From DAOTXS01 sp034433515 (lineage in GTDB: Bacteria; Chloroflexota; Anaerolineae; UBA4142): a stretch of DNA of 64,000 nucleotides. Positions within the stretch are counted from its first letter, which is position 1, and the number at the start of each line of letters is the position of its first letter. The notes beneath the pieces were generated by a model that had not been told where the DNA came from, made no database searches, and was given only the letters and a program-made list of their open reading frames with translations. Below, piece by piece: positions 8,882 through 16,753 of the stretch. A program made the translations under genes and the position numbers. Location: the NCBI GenBank assembly GCA_034433515.1, contig DAOUAL010000096.1, positions 40,801-104,800 on the forward strand. Direction: 5' to 3'.

Positions 8882-9591
8882 AAACCAACCGATTTCAAGT
8901 TCAGCGCGATCAATTAGCCACCGAAGGTCCCCAGAAATGGTTAGCCACGTTGTTGCCCAAGGTTGAGCGCTTGCGAACACAACTTGCGCAACGTCATCCA
9001 CACGAGGTCGGACAATTAAGCGGTGCGGCGTTGGAGGATGACCACACGATTCGTTTGCAGCTGTGGGACAAGGATTATACAATTGCATTTCCAGAATGCA
9101 TCGGCCGCGATGCCGATGGTGCCATAGCGCGTCTGGATCGGCAAGCCCTGGTGTTAATGTATTTGCAAACCGCTGACGGCACACCGCCCGAGTATCGTTG
9201 GTTGCGTTACCGCGAATTGCCCGGCGGATTGTTTTACTCACACGCCTTTTCCGGTTATGCTGAAAAGCGTTTGGCAGATGCCTTCCACAATCAACCCGAT
9301 GCGTTCAGTCATTCCGCAACTCGCTTGGGCGGAATTCGCTTGTCATTTGGAAGCTCGGAATCGTTTGCCTTCTTCGCGATGCCACGCATTCGGCTGGCGG
9401 CGGTTCTCTGGGCAGGCGAAGATGATCTTCCATCTAGCGCAACCATTTTATTCGATGCGGGGGCTACGCATTACTTGCCCACCGATGTTCTAGGCGCATT
9501 AGGCAGTCAACTGGTCTCGCGCTTGATGGGCGTACCGGACGATGTGGGACAAACGCTGACTGCGCTCGCCGTCCAACCACCCAAGACCTAA
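8878..9591 (+). CDS. DUF3786-type protein
   Basis: 237 residues, no signal peptide or membrane segment. The C-terminal part has the features I associate with DUF3786: LRLAAVLWAGEDDLPSSATILFD-like text followed by THYLPTDVLGALGSQLVSRLMG, preceded by WLRYRELPGGLFYSHAFSGY. In some anaerobes such domains accompany corrinoid/Fe-S proteins, but nothing of that kind is nearby. Start ATG overlaps the upstream stop. Function unknown. Confidence 0.65.
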   Translation: MKTNRFQVQRDQLATEGPQKWLATLLPKVERLRTQLAQRHPHEVGQLSGAALEDDHTIRLQLWDKDYTIAFPECIGRDADGAIARLDRQALVLMYLQTADGTPPEYRWLRYRELPGGLFYSHAFSGYAEKRLADAFHNQPDAFSHSATRLGGIRLSFGSSESFAFFAMPRIRLAAVLWAGEDDLPSSATILFDAGATHYLPTDVLGALGSQLVSRLMGVPDDVGQTLTALAVQPPKT

Positions 9592-9713
9592 AACGCTGTA
9601 ACCTCTGATCCCGTTGTGCGTAGATACAATTGAAATCGCGAGTGAGCGGGATGGCAGAGCCATTTCCCTCTTGGTTCGCCAACCGCAACTCGCTATCATC
9701 CTAGGAGGTTACA

Positions 9714-9914
9714 ATGGCACGCCGATTGTATCGAAGTCGAACCGAAAAAATACTCGGCGGTGTGTGCGGCGGCTAGGGCGAACTACTCGACATTGATCCC
9801 ACGATTGTGCGTTTGGTATTTGTCTTGCTCGCGTTGTGGGGTGGCAGTGATTTGTTGATTTACTTGGTGTTGTGGCTCATCGCACCGTACAAAGACGAAC
9901 TCAAGAATCCGTGA
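9714..9914 (+). pseudogene. PspC-domain protein broken by an amber codon
   Basis: AGGAGG precedes ATG 9714. The 66-codon frame reads as a normal small PspC protein (RSRTEKILGGVCGG, then GELLDIDPTIVRLVFVLLAL, a membrane segment, and a charged tail ending DELKNP). At codon 21 (9774-9776) there is TAG where the family has a large hydrophobic residue in GGVCGGLGEY. A single T-to-A change in a Leu TTG would explain it. Everything downstream is intact, so this is either a recent nonsense mutation, a sequencing error or a suppressed stop. The following small membrane protein appears to be in the same transcript. Confidence 0.8.
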
Positions 9915-9929
9915 TCGTGGAACATCAAA

Positions 9930-10133
9930 ATGTCCATTCTCTTGTTGCCGTTTCAACTCGTCTGGCGATTGGTCACTCAAGTCCTTGAACTGACCGGGCG
10001 ACTCGTCGCCGTCATCCTTGGTATCGTGTTCATGATTCTTGGGGTGCTCATCAGTCTCACAATCATCGGCGCGATTCTTGGAATCCCACTGGCGATCTTT
10101 GGATTCTTGCTGACGATTCGCGGCTTGTTCTAA
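9930..10133 (+). CDS. Small hydrophobic membrane protein
   Basis: 67 residues, almost entirely hydrophobic with two probable membrane segments (about 17-40 and 42-62) and only a few charged residues. It starts 15 bases after the broken PspC gene and ends four bases before a strong terminator, so it is the last gene of that unit. PspC genes often have such small partners in envelope-stress loci, but I do not recognise the family. Confidence 0.6.
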   Translation: MSILLLPFQLVWRLVTQVLELTGRLVAVILGIVFMILGVLISLTIIGAILGIPLAIFGFLLTIRGLF

Positions 10134-10136
10134 CTC

Positions 10137-10173
10137 AGACCCGAAGGGTTGGGTAAACCCTTCGGGTCTTTTT
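10137..10173 (+). terminator. Strong intrinsic terminator
   Basis: 14-bp perfect stem AGACCCGAAGGGTT / AACCCTTCGGGTCT with a 5-base loop and a T run (10169-10173). Ends the PspC unit. Confidence 0.9.
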
Positions 10174-10232
10174 GACTTGCACACCGACCACATCATAATG
10201 ACAGCAAGTGCGTAACATCAGACACTCATTCC

Positions 10233-11486
10233 TCATGTCTCGCTCACCGCCGGTTTGCTGAACGCAAACATCGCAAACCCCAAGAACCGAATGATTCCGC
10301 TGACGATGAGCGCGCCACCAATTCCAATCTGATCGGCGAGCATAGTCCCCACCACGGGCGATGCCACCGTCGAGATATATTGCAAACTCTGCGCGAGCGC
10401 GACAAACGTGGCGCTGTACTTGGCTGGGAACGTGCGCATCAATTCATCGAAGAAAACCAAATCCAAGCCGGCTTGAAAAATCCCGGCGAGTAACGCATAG
10501 AACGCAATCCATTCAACTTGATGAGTGAGAGCAGTTAGGATTGGATACCCACTCAACCCCAACGTTGTCCAAAACAATACAAAACGATTGCCGCGCACTT
10601 TGGATTGACGGGTCCACCATGCGTACCCCAACAACATCACCCCGGTCTGCACTGTGTTGATGATGCCAATCCATGAATTTGAGGCGTTCACTTCGCGGAC
10701 ATAGTACAACGGAAAAAGTGGAACACCTAAGGTTGCTCCAGAGAAAAAGACAAAGCGTTTTGCCATAAACGAGGTGAATGCTGGTTGGCTTTGAATCAGG
10801 TTTAGAAAATTTCTCAGGCGCGTTCGCAGCGATTCGCCTGTTACGCGAGGTGAGGGCTCGGCGTCCGGCAATTCGATATGGCTCGAAAAATAGAAACTCA
10901 CCAATCCAGCCAATGACAATCCAATAAAGACAAGTTGGTAATTCAACGGAAATTGGATGCGATCCAATATTTGCCCAGCAATTGCCACGGTGATTGCCAT
11001 CGCCAAGCCCAGCGTGGACCATCGCCGGCTCATCAAATCGTACCGATATTGGGGACCTGCCACCGCATTCATCACGACCGAAAACGCGACATTGACCACA
11101 ATCTGGGGCAACGTTGCCAGAGCCCAGATCAGCAAAACAATCGGCACAACAGATTCTTGCGCGACGAAAAACGGAATGATGCCCGTGGCGGCATAACACG
11201 AAATCACGCTAAGGCGTGCCGCGCTAAACCATGGTACCACTTGTTTTTGCATCTGCAAGAATCGCCCAATAACGATTGCCAGAAACAAACCGGTGATCGC
11301 CGGCATCGAAGTGAGCAAACCCACTTGGAGATTGGTCGCCCCCAGGCGTGCAAGAAAAACCGGCAAATAGGGTGACGCCGCGCTCGCAATGCCAATCGCA
11401 ATGCCGTCAATTTGCACATTGCGAAAATTTCGCTTTTGGGTTGGCGTGAGGCCGGCCGGGGTGGGTGCCAGGTCAATGAATTTCAC
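10233..11486 (-). CDS. MFS transporter
   Basis: 417 residues with about 12 hydrophobic segments and the charged central loop (about residues 205-235) usual in the major facilitator superfamily. The N-terminal half contains QVGLLTSMPAITGLFLAIVIGRFLQ in place of the classical loop-2 motif. Such carriers are common next to metabolic genes in Chloroflexota; no substrate can be read. It lies 27 bases after the rhodanese gene on the same strand and may be transcribed with it. Confidence 0.8.
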   Translation of the reverse strand: MKFIDLAPTPAGLTPTQKRNFRNVQIDGIAIGIASAASPYLPVFLARLGATNLQVGLLTSMPAITGLFLAIVIGRFLQMQKQVVPWFSAARLSVISCYAATGIIPFFVAQESVVPIVLLIWALATLPQIVVNVAFSVVMNAVAGPQYRYDLMSRRWSTLGLAMAITVAIAGQILDRIQFPLNYQLVFIGLSLAGLVSFYFSSHIELPDAEPSPRVTGESLRTRLRNFLNLIQSQPAFTSFMAKRFVFFSGATLGVPLFPLYYVREVNASNSWIGIINTVQTGVMLLGYAWWTRQSKVRGNRFVLFWTTLGLSGYPILTALTHQVEWIAFYALLAGIFQAGLDLVFFDELMRTFPAKYSATFVALAQSLQYISTVASPVVGTMLADQIGIGGALIVSGIIRFLGFAMFAFSKPAVSET

Positions 11487-11513
11487 GCAATTTCTCCGCA
11501 GAAGGGGAATGGG

Positions 11514-12371
11514 TTAGGGATTGGGACCGGTCATCACCGGCAGATTATTATCGCGACTCCAATCGCTCCACGATCCTTCGTACAAAAAAACATTCTCAAA
11601 GCCAGCCAGTCTCAGCGCAAAAATCGTTTGGCAGGCATTGATGCCGCTACCACAGTACACCACAATCGGGTCGCTGGAGCGTGCGCCCAGTTTTTCAAAA
11701 CGCGCACGGATTTCCTCGGGTGAGAGAAAACGCAAATCGGTCTCGCTACGCAGGTTGCCGGCAATCGGCGCATTCTTGGCGCCGGGAATATGGCCCGCTT
11801 TGGGATCAAGCGGTTCGATCTCGCCGCGATAGCGTTCACCAACACGAACATCAAAAATATGTACGTGTGGATCGCGCCGCAAAGAATCCACCGCAAGTTT
11901 ACCAACAACCCTATGTTGGCGCGGCGGCTGTACAACAAAATTCTTGCGCGGTACACTTGGCTCAATAGTTTCCAAAGGACGCCCTTCGGCGATCCATTGC
12001 GCAATGCCGCCATCCAACAACGAAACCTGGTCATGCCCAAAATATAAAAGTAACCACCACAAGCGCGCACAACTAGCACCGCCACGATCATCGTACGCGA
12101 CAACATGGGTGTGGGCATCAATCCCGATATTCGACATGGCTTCAGCAAAGACCTGCGCGTCAGGAATGGGATGACGCCCCGGTCCAATCACACCATGCTT
12201 TGCCAACGCTGTTTCGAGGTCAACGAACACGGCGCCGGGAATATGACCGCGCGCATACTCACTCTGCCCGGTTTTGTCTTTGTCGAACAGATACCAACGC
12301 ACATCCACGATCCGCAGATTGGGATCGTTCAAATGCGAGGCAAGCCAATCCGTGCTAACGAGCATCTCCAT
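11514..12371 (-). CDS. Two-domain rhodanese (thiosulfate/mercaptopyruvate sulfurtransferase)
   Basis: 285 residues, the usual size for a two-domain sulfurtransferase. The N-terminal inactive domain has VSTDWLASHLNDPNLRIVDVRW and AYDDRGGASCARLWWLL; the C-terminal domain carries the active loop VVYCGSGINACQ, with the persulfide-forming Cys. CGSG-type loops accept thiosulfate or 3-mercaptopyruvate. ATG 12371 has AAGGAG six bases upstream. It transfers sulfane sulfur to thiols or cyanide. The thioredoxin/OsmC/CstR-like operon at 42955-46120 handles related chemistry, but the two are far apart. Confidence 0.9.
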   Translation of the reverse strand: MEMLVSTDWLASHLNDPNLRIVDVRWYLFDKDKTGQSEYARGHIPGAVFVDLETALAKHGVIGPGRHPIPDAQVFAEAMSNIGIDAHTHVVAYDDRGGASCARLWWLLLYFGHDQVSLLDGGIAQWIAEGRPLETIEPSVPRKNFVVQPPRQHRVVGKLAVDSLRRDPHVHIFDVRVGERYRGEIEPLDPKAGHIPGAKNAPIAGNLRSETDLRFLSPEEIRARFEKLGARSSDPIVVYCGSGINACQTIFALRLAGFENVFLYEGSWSDWSRDNNLPVMTGPNP

Positions 12372-12479
12372 CTCATTCTCCTTGAAAACAACTCACGAAT
12401 GACGAACACTCGACCATTATACGCAAAAATCGCCGGACGACACATTTGCCGCCGGCGACTAGACCGCTGCACAAAGAGA

Positions 12480-12866
12480 CTACCAGCCAACAAATTGTTG
12501 GATCAACAAGGCAATCCCTAACGCGATAAGAGCCAGGGGCCACCACTGTGCCCAAGCCGCGCCGCCGTATGGCATGGTGCCGATGGCAATCAACACCAGC
12601 CCGCCAACGATCAGCCCCACCACGCCGCGCCGATACTCCGGCATCACCAGCCGTACGAGGGCTTGCAAAATGAGCAAACCACCCAAGCCGATCAAGAACG
12701 CGCCCCACATGTTCGCCCACGTTACGCCGAACATTCCATTTTGCGTGATAAAGAAAATCACGCCGAGCAAGATCAGGATCATTCCCCCCATTGCGCGCGC
12801 CACCGGATCGCGATGACGCCACTCACGCCATTCGTGCCTTGACTGATCAGGTTGCCGATCGCTCAT
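12480..12866 (-). CDS. Membrane protein, LiaF/DUF5668-like
   Basis: 128 residues. A charged N-terminus (SDRQPDQSRHEWREWRHRDP) precedes four predicted membrane segments arranged as two hairpins, with repeated glycine-rich 'GLILIGLGLL'-type text. This layout is that of the membrane domain next to PspC/LiaF envelope-stress proteins. ATG 12866 is chosen because GAGGAGAAG precedes it; an upstream start would add 13 residues without a ribosome site. Function unknown. Confidence 0.6.
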   Translation of the reverse strand: MSDRQPDQSRHEWREWRHRDPVARAMGGMILILLGVIFFITQNGMFGVTWANMWGAFLIGLGGLLILQALVRLVMPEYRRGVVGLIVGGLVLIAIGTMPYGGAAWAQWWPLALIALGIALLIQQFVGW

Positions 12867-12928
12867 TTTTTCTTCTCCTCTCGATGAGCTTGCCTCAACC
12901 ATCATACCACACTTTGCTCGTTAAAAGC

Positions 12929-12959
12929 AAAATCGTCCCGGTATCGCCGGGACGATTTT
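12929..12959 (-). terminator. Intrinsic terminator, bidirectional
   Basis: 13-bp perfect stem AAAATCGTCCCGG / CCGGGACGATTTT with loop TATCG. It lies nine bases past the stop of the Ser-rich gene. Confidence 0.85.
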
Positions 12960-12967
12960 GTGTAAAT

Positions 12968-13612
12968 TTATTTTTTACTCGAACTACTACTGCTACTCTT
13001 GGCGTCGTCGCCACTCTTGCTCGAACTGGACCTCGAGCGCGAACTTTCGCTGGAACTTGATTTGGAACTCGATTCCGAACTTGCGCTGGAACTGGAACTC
13101 GAGCGCGTGCTCGATTCTGAACTCTCGCTGGAACTCGACCTAGAACTTGAACTCGATTCTGAACTTGCGCTCGAACTGGTACGAGAAGTTGTGCTTGAGT
13201 TTGCTTGCGAACTCGAACTCACGCTTGGGCTGGTGCGTGAACTAGAACTGGATGCTTGCGAAGAACTCGCACTCTCAATCACGCGAATTTCTTTCGCCTG
13301 GATTTCATTCGCCCGCTTGACCGCCTCAACGATGATACGCGCGCCAACTTGCAATTGTCCTTTAATTTCGGTTTGGGCATTCAAATAAATCGTGATGCCA
13401 CTGACCACAATCATATTGTTGGACACACTTTGCACCACGCCGCCAATTTCGATTTCGGTGGCTTGAGGGGTTTGGGTGATTGTGATTGTCGGTTCGGGTG
13501 TGGGCGCGATAATCGCAGGTCTATCCGGCACATTGCGCGAATCCACCGGTCCCCCCAATGCCGCGCTCAGCGCCGTGAAAAATGCAATGATGGCTTGAAG
13601 CAACTTGTCCAT
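12968..13612 (-). CDS. DUF5666-like exported protein with a Ser-rich tail
   Basis: 214 residues. The N-terminus (about 1-20) is a signal or anchor (LLQAIIAFFTALSAALGG). Residues 50-110 form a small beta domain (EIGGVVQSVSNNMIVVSGITIYL, then GQLQVGARIIVEAV and EIQAKEIRV) like the DUF5666/OB-like modules of extracellular proteins. From about residue 113 to the end it is nearly all Ser with scattered Glu/Arg/Lys. The tail is encoded by many different serine codons (AGT, AGC, TCG, TCA), so it is maintained as protein, not just a DNA repeat. Four Pho-box-like heptamers precede it. Confidence 0.65.
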   Translation of the reverse strand: MDKLLQAIIAFFTALSAALGGPVDSRNVPDRPAIIAPTPEPTITITQTPQATEIEIGGVVQSVSNNMIVVSGITIYLNAQTEIKGQLQVGARIIVEAVKRANEIQAKEIRVIESASSSQASSSSSRTSPSVSSSSQANSSTTSRTSSSASSESSSSSRSSSSESSESSTRSSSSSSASSESSSKSSSSESSRSRSSSSKSGDDAKSSSSSSSKK

Positions 13613-13629
13613 TCGTTCTCCTCGCCTTG

Positions 13630-13635
13630 ACTATA
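13630..13635 (-). promoter_or_regulatory. -10 box of the Ser-rich protein promoter
   Basis: TATAGT on the minus strand, 18 bases before ATG 13612; the nearest heptamer of the Pho-box-like array sits over the -35 position, with no consensus -35, as in activator-dependent promoters. Confidence 0.55.
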
Positions 13636-13655
13636 CCAGATACCACGCGCATCGG

Positions 13656-13695
13656 GTTAAGTTGCACTTAAGTCAACTTTAAATCTATCTTAAAT
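13656..13695 (-). promoter_or_regulatory. Pho-box-like array of four 7-mers with 11-bp period
   Basis: On the plus strand: GTTAAGT (13656), CTTAAGT (13667), TTTAAAT (13678), CTTAAAT (13689), each separated by exactly four bases. The 7+4 spacing is the pattern bound by tandem dimers of PhoB/PhoP-type OmpR-family regulators. The last unit overlaps the stop codon of the histidine kinase gene. The adjacent response regulator is the obvious candidate binder. Confidence 0.75.
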
Positions 13696-15165
13696 CGGCA
13701 GTGCCACCACAAACGTCGAGCCGTGCCCAATCTGACTCTCTGCCCAAACGTATCCGTGATGCGCATCCACAATACTTTTCACGATGGCAAGCCCCAAGCC
13801 GGTTCCGCTGGTGGATGATTCGGCGGAATCGCGCGACCGCGATTTATCGCCGCGATAGAATCGCTCAAAGATGTGCGGCAAGTCTGCGGGTGAAATGCCG
13901 GCTCCCGAATCGCGCACGGATACCATCGCCCAATCGCCGGCTGGCAAATGTGGCGTGGCATGCCATAATTTGGATCGCTCGATACGAATTACGATGCGTC
14001 CGCCGGTTGGCGTGAACTTGATCGCGTTGCTCAGCAGGTTGATGACCACTTGGCGGATCTGATCACGATCTGCCATCACTTGAAGATTGGCCGCAACCTC
14101 TATGCCAAGTTGAACGCCGGCTTTGTTTGCCGTTGGGGCAAAATCTTCTGCCACGTCACGCACAATCGTATCCAACACCACAGGGAGACGATGCGGCATA
14201 ACCAACCCGCTTTCCAAACGGGATAAATCCAGCAATTGTCCCACCAAGCGCGACAACCGATCCGTCTCACTCACAATATCGTTGAGAAAGCGCCCGGCGA
14301 CTTGGGGATCGTCTTTGGCACCTTCCGCCAGCGCTTCGGCACGCAAGCGAATGGTGGTGAGCGGCGTGCGCAATTCGTGCGCGGCGTTAGCGATGAACGC
14401 ACGTTGATCTTCCATCAACCGCTCGATCCGTTCTGCCATAAAGTTAAAACCATTCGCCAAACGTTGCAACTCGTCGGGACCCGTCACTTGAATCCGTTGC
14501 TTCAAATCACCCTTAGCGAACGCCGTCGCCGCTTGGGTGAGGCGGGTCAATGGATCGCTTAGCGCGCGTGCGAACAAAAAACTTACGACCAGCGTAACCG
14601 CGCCTGCCAAAATCATTGCCGCAATGATGCGTAACCAAAATTGCTGGCTCGCCTCTCGCACGAGGCGCATGGGCAATTCGAGCCGGACAAAGCCCACCCG
14701 TTGACGATTGTAATTGACCGGCGCAGCCGTGAACAACACATCGTCTTTGTCATCCGGATCGAACCGAATGGCATTGCCTATGCCAACGGCTAATGCGGTA
14801 ATGATTTCGTGATTGGTAGAATCATCGTGGTCAAGTTCGTTGGGATGTTCGGTATCCACCAAGACCAATCCATTGGCGTCAAGAATTGTTGCAGGTTGAC
14901 TGATTTGCCGGGACAATGCTTCTGCTTGAACGCGCAACGCTTCGCGATTGATGCGACCTTCTTGAAATGCGCCCAGCCATTCGCTCATCACACTTGCCGC
15001 CAGAATCGCGCGCCCTTCTTGATCGCGTCGCGTTTCGGCAAAGCGACTCGCGTCCAGCGATGCCCCCACGCGCCACGCGAGCAAACCCAGACTGCTCGCG
15101 ATTAAAACAAAATAAGTCAACATCAAGCCGGTGCGCAAACTCTTGAAAGGAAATCGCCATTTCAT
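13690..15165 (-). CDS. Sensor histidine kinase (PhoR/BaeS-type)
   Basis: 491 residues. First membrane segment about 10-32, an extracytoplasmic loop of about 130 residues, second membrane segment about 165-188, HAMP (SDPLTRLTQAATAFAKGDL), dimerisation/phosphoacceptor box with AFIANAAHELRTPLTTIR (His), then ATPase motifs: N box (QVVINLLSNAIKFTPTGG), G1 (VRDSGAGISPADLPHIFERFYRG) and G2 (GTGLGLAIVKSIV). ATG 15165 overlaps the regulator's stop (ATGA); starts further upstream would lie inside the regulator gene. The signal is unknown; the genetic layout matches phosphate or envelope-stress systems. Confidence 0.93.
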   Translation of the reverse strand: MKWRFPFKSLRTGLMLTYFVLIASSLGLLAWRVGASLDASRFAETRRDQEGRAILAASVMSEWLGAFQEGRINREALRVQAEALSRQISQPATILDANGLVLVDTEHPNELDHDDSTNHEIITALAVGIGNAIRFDPDDKDDVLFTAAPVNYNRQRVGFVRLELPMRLVREASQQFWLRIIAAMILAGAVTLVVSFLFARALSDPLTRLTQAATAFAKGDLKQRIQVTGPDELQRLANGFNFMAERIERLMEDQRAFIANAAHELRTPLTTIRLRAEALAEGAKDDPQVAGRFLNDIVSETDRLSRLVGQLLDLSRLESGLVMPHRLPVVLDTIVRDVAEDFAPTANKAGVQLGIEVAANLQVMADRDQIRQVVINLLSNAIKFTPTGGRIVIRIERSKLWHATPHLPAGDWAMVSVRDSGAGISPADLPHIFERFYRGDKSRSRDSAESSTSGTGLGLAIVKSIVDAHHGYVWAESQIGHGSTFVVALPI

Positions 15166-15863
15166 CGTGCGACCTCCTCGGCAGTCGCAAAACGATAACC
15201 GACCCCGCGCACCGTTTGAATGTACTGTGGCGCGCTCGGATTTTTTTCGATTTTTTCGCGCAACCAACGAATGTGAACATCCAAGGTGCGCGTGTCGCCC
15301 ATCCAATCCGTCTGCCACACCTTGTCAATCAAATCGTTCCGCGCGATCACCTTGCCGGCTTGGAGCATCAAGACGCTCAAAAGATCGTACTCTTTGCGAG
15401 TCAGTTCCAACAACTTGCCGCCACGCATAACGCGATGACTTGCCGGATCAAGTTCAATCTCGCCGATTTTCACCGGTTGCGCGGCGGGTTCGGCGTACTC
15501 GGTTGCCCGTCGAAGCGCGGCACGCACGCGGGCAAGCAGTTCGCGCATGCTGAACGGTTTGACCAGATAATCGTCTGCGCCCAGTTCTAGCCCCAACACC
15601 TTGTCCGCTTCTTCGCCGCGCGCCGTCAGCATAATAATCGGCACGCGACTGGTTTGCCGAATCTCGCGCAACACCGCCCAACCATCTTTACGCGGCAATT
15701 GCACGTCGAGCAAGATCAAATCGGGTTTCTCATCGCGCGCTTTGACAATCGCCTGATCGCCGTCGTACGCCGCCACAACCACATACCCTTCCTTTTGCAA
15801 ACCATACTTGAGCGAGTCCACGATCAAGCGTTCATCGTCCACCGCCAAGATTTTCTGCGCCAT
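15162..15863 (-). CDS. OmpR/PhoB-family response regulator
   Basis: 233 residues. Receiver domain: acidic pair (AVDDE), phosphoacceptor Asp in LILLDVQLPRKDG, Thr/Ser in IIMLTARGEE and Lys in DDYLVKPFSMREL. The C-terminal winged helix has LLELTRKEYDLLSVLMLQAGKV and RTLDVHIRWLREKIE plus the closing VRGVGYRF. ATG 15863 is preceded by GGGGAGG. It is co-translated with the kinase and probably binds the heptamer array at 13656-13695. Confidence 0.95.
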   Translation of the reverse strand: MAQKILAVDDERLIVDSLKYGLQKEGYVVVAAYDGDQAIVKARDEKPDLILLDVQLPRKDGWAVLREIRQTSRVPIIMLTARGEEADKVLGLELGADDYLVKPFSMRELLARVRAALRRATEYAEPAAQPVKIGEIELDPASHRVMRGGKLLELTRKEYDLLSVLMLQAGKVIARNDLIDKVWQTDWMGDTRTLDVHIRWLREKIEKNPSAPQYIQTVRGVGYRFATAEEVAR

Positions 15864-15890
15864 CTTTTTTCCTCCCCTTCCGTCGGGCTG

Positions 15891-15919
15891 ATTATACCGC
15901 AAGCGCTGAACGCAATCAA
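15891..15919 (-). promoter_or_regulatory. Promoter of the two-component operon
   Basis: Minus strand: -35 TTGATT (15919-15914), 17-base spacer, -10 TATAAT (15896-15891). It is back to back with the pgeF promoter. Confidence 0.7.
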
Positions 15920-15924
15920 ACACC

Positions 15925-15952
15925 TTGCATCACGTCCTCGTTATGGTATAAT
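15925..15952 (+). promoter_or_regulatory. Promoter of pgeF, predicted leaderless
   Basis: -35 TTGCAT (15925-15930), 16-base spacer, -10 TATAAT (15947-15952). The ATG at 15962 is only nine bases past the -10 box, and no Shine-Dalgarno lies in between, so the mRNA likely begins at or next to the start codon. Confidence 0.7.
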
Positions 15953-15961
15953 CGCCGTGTC

Positions 15962-16747
15962 ATGCAAAAACAAATTCGGCACGGGGTCGCCTTCTATACC
16001 TTCGAGACCTTAAACCATACCCACGCGCTAGTGCATGGGATTTCTACCCGGCACGGCGGTGTCAGCCCGGCTCCGTTCCACACTTTGAATCTAGGGCAAA
16101 GCGTGGGCGATGTCCCGGACCATGTGGCACAAAATCATCAACGACTGTACAACGCGCTTGGACTTGATTTGCATGCAACGATTGATGCGCGCCAAGCCCA
16201 AGCCGATTCCGTTGCTATCGTGGAGGAACGGCATCGCGGTACACGCATCCCGAACGTGGATGCCTTGCTGACCCGCACACCCAACCTGCCCCTCTTGTTG
16301 CGCTTTGCCGATTGCGTGCCGATCTTGATGTTCGATCCGGTGCGTCGCGCGATTGGAGTGGTGCATGCCGGTTGGCGTGGCACTGTCTTGAAAATTGCGA
16401 CCCGCGCCGCGCAAGGTATGTTCGATTCATTCGGCACGCGCCCGCGCGACTTGATCGTTGGCATCGCCCCTTCGATTGGTCCATGTTGCTATCGCATCGG
16501 CGACGACGTGATTGCCCAGGTGCGCACCGCCTTTGCGAACGCCGATGAACTGCTGATCCCACAATCGGACGGCATTCATTTCGATTTGTGGCAAGCCAAC
16601 GCGCAACAATTTCGCGCGCTCGGTGTCGAGCAAATCGAAATGGCAAACCTTTGCACCGCGCATCGCACTGACGACTTTTATTCGTGGCGCGCGGAAAAGG
16701 CAATGACCGGACGCTTTGGCGCAATCATCGCGTTGAGTGAAGCGTAA
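15962..16747 (+). CDS. pgeF: Peptidoglycan editing factor / multicopper-like laccase-domain protein
   Basis: 261 residues, YfiH/DUF152 family. The three zinc ligands are visible: His in HGISTRHGG and NLGQSVGD..., Cys in LRFADCVPILMFDP, and His in GVVHAGWRGTVLKIA. GIAPSIGPCCYRIGDDV and LWQANAQQF complete the signature. Family members cleave purine nucleosides and, in E. coli, prevent misincorporation of the wrong amino acid in peptidoglycan precursors. First gene of a run with the PLP-homeostasis protein and YggT, an arrangement found in many bacteria near division genes. Confidence 0.92.
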   Translation: MQKQIRHGVAFYTFETLNHTHALVHGISTRHGGVSPAPFHTLNLGQSVGDVPDHVAQNHQRLYNALGLDLHATIDARQAQADSVAIVEERHRGTRIPNVDALLTRTPNLPLLLRFADCVPILMFDPVRRAIGVVHAGWRGTVLKIATRAAQGMFDSFGTRPRDLIVGIAPSIGPCCYRIGDDVIAQVRTAFANADELLIPQSDGIHFDLWQANAQQFRALGVEQIEMANLCTAHRTDDFYSWRAEKAMTGRFGAIIALSEA

Positions 16748-16753
16748 ATCAAA

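Noticed and set aside
9774..9776. Pyrrolysine or selenocysteine at the PspC stop codon
   Set aside because: The codon is TAG, not TGA, and the family has no catalytic residue there; no pyl signal is visible.
12373..12822. 149-residue minus-strand open frame
   Set aside because: Shadow of the DUF5668-like gene in another frame; Arg/Gly-rich with no ribosome site.
13000..13260. Plus-strand Glu/Leu-rich open frame (12999-13388)
   Set aside because: It is the complement of the serine repeat; its Glu/Leu pattern is the expected mirror of Ser codons.
15165..15318. Longer start for the histidine kinase
   Set aside because: The extra residues lie inside the response-regulator gene and lack a ribosome site; ATGA coupling at 15165 is clear.
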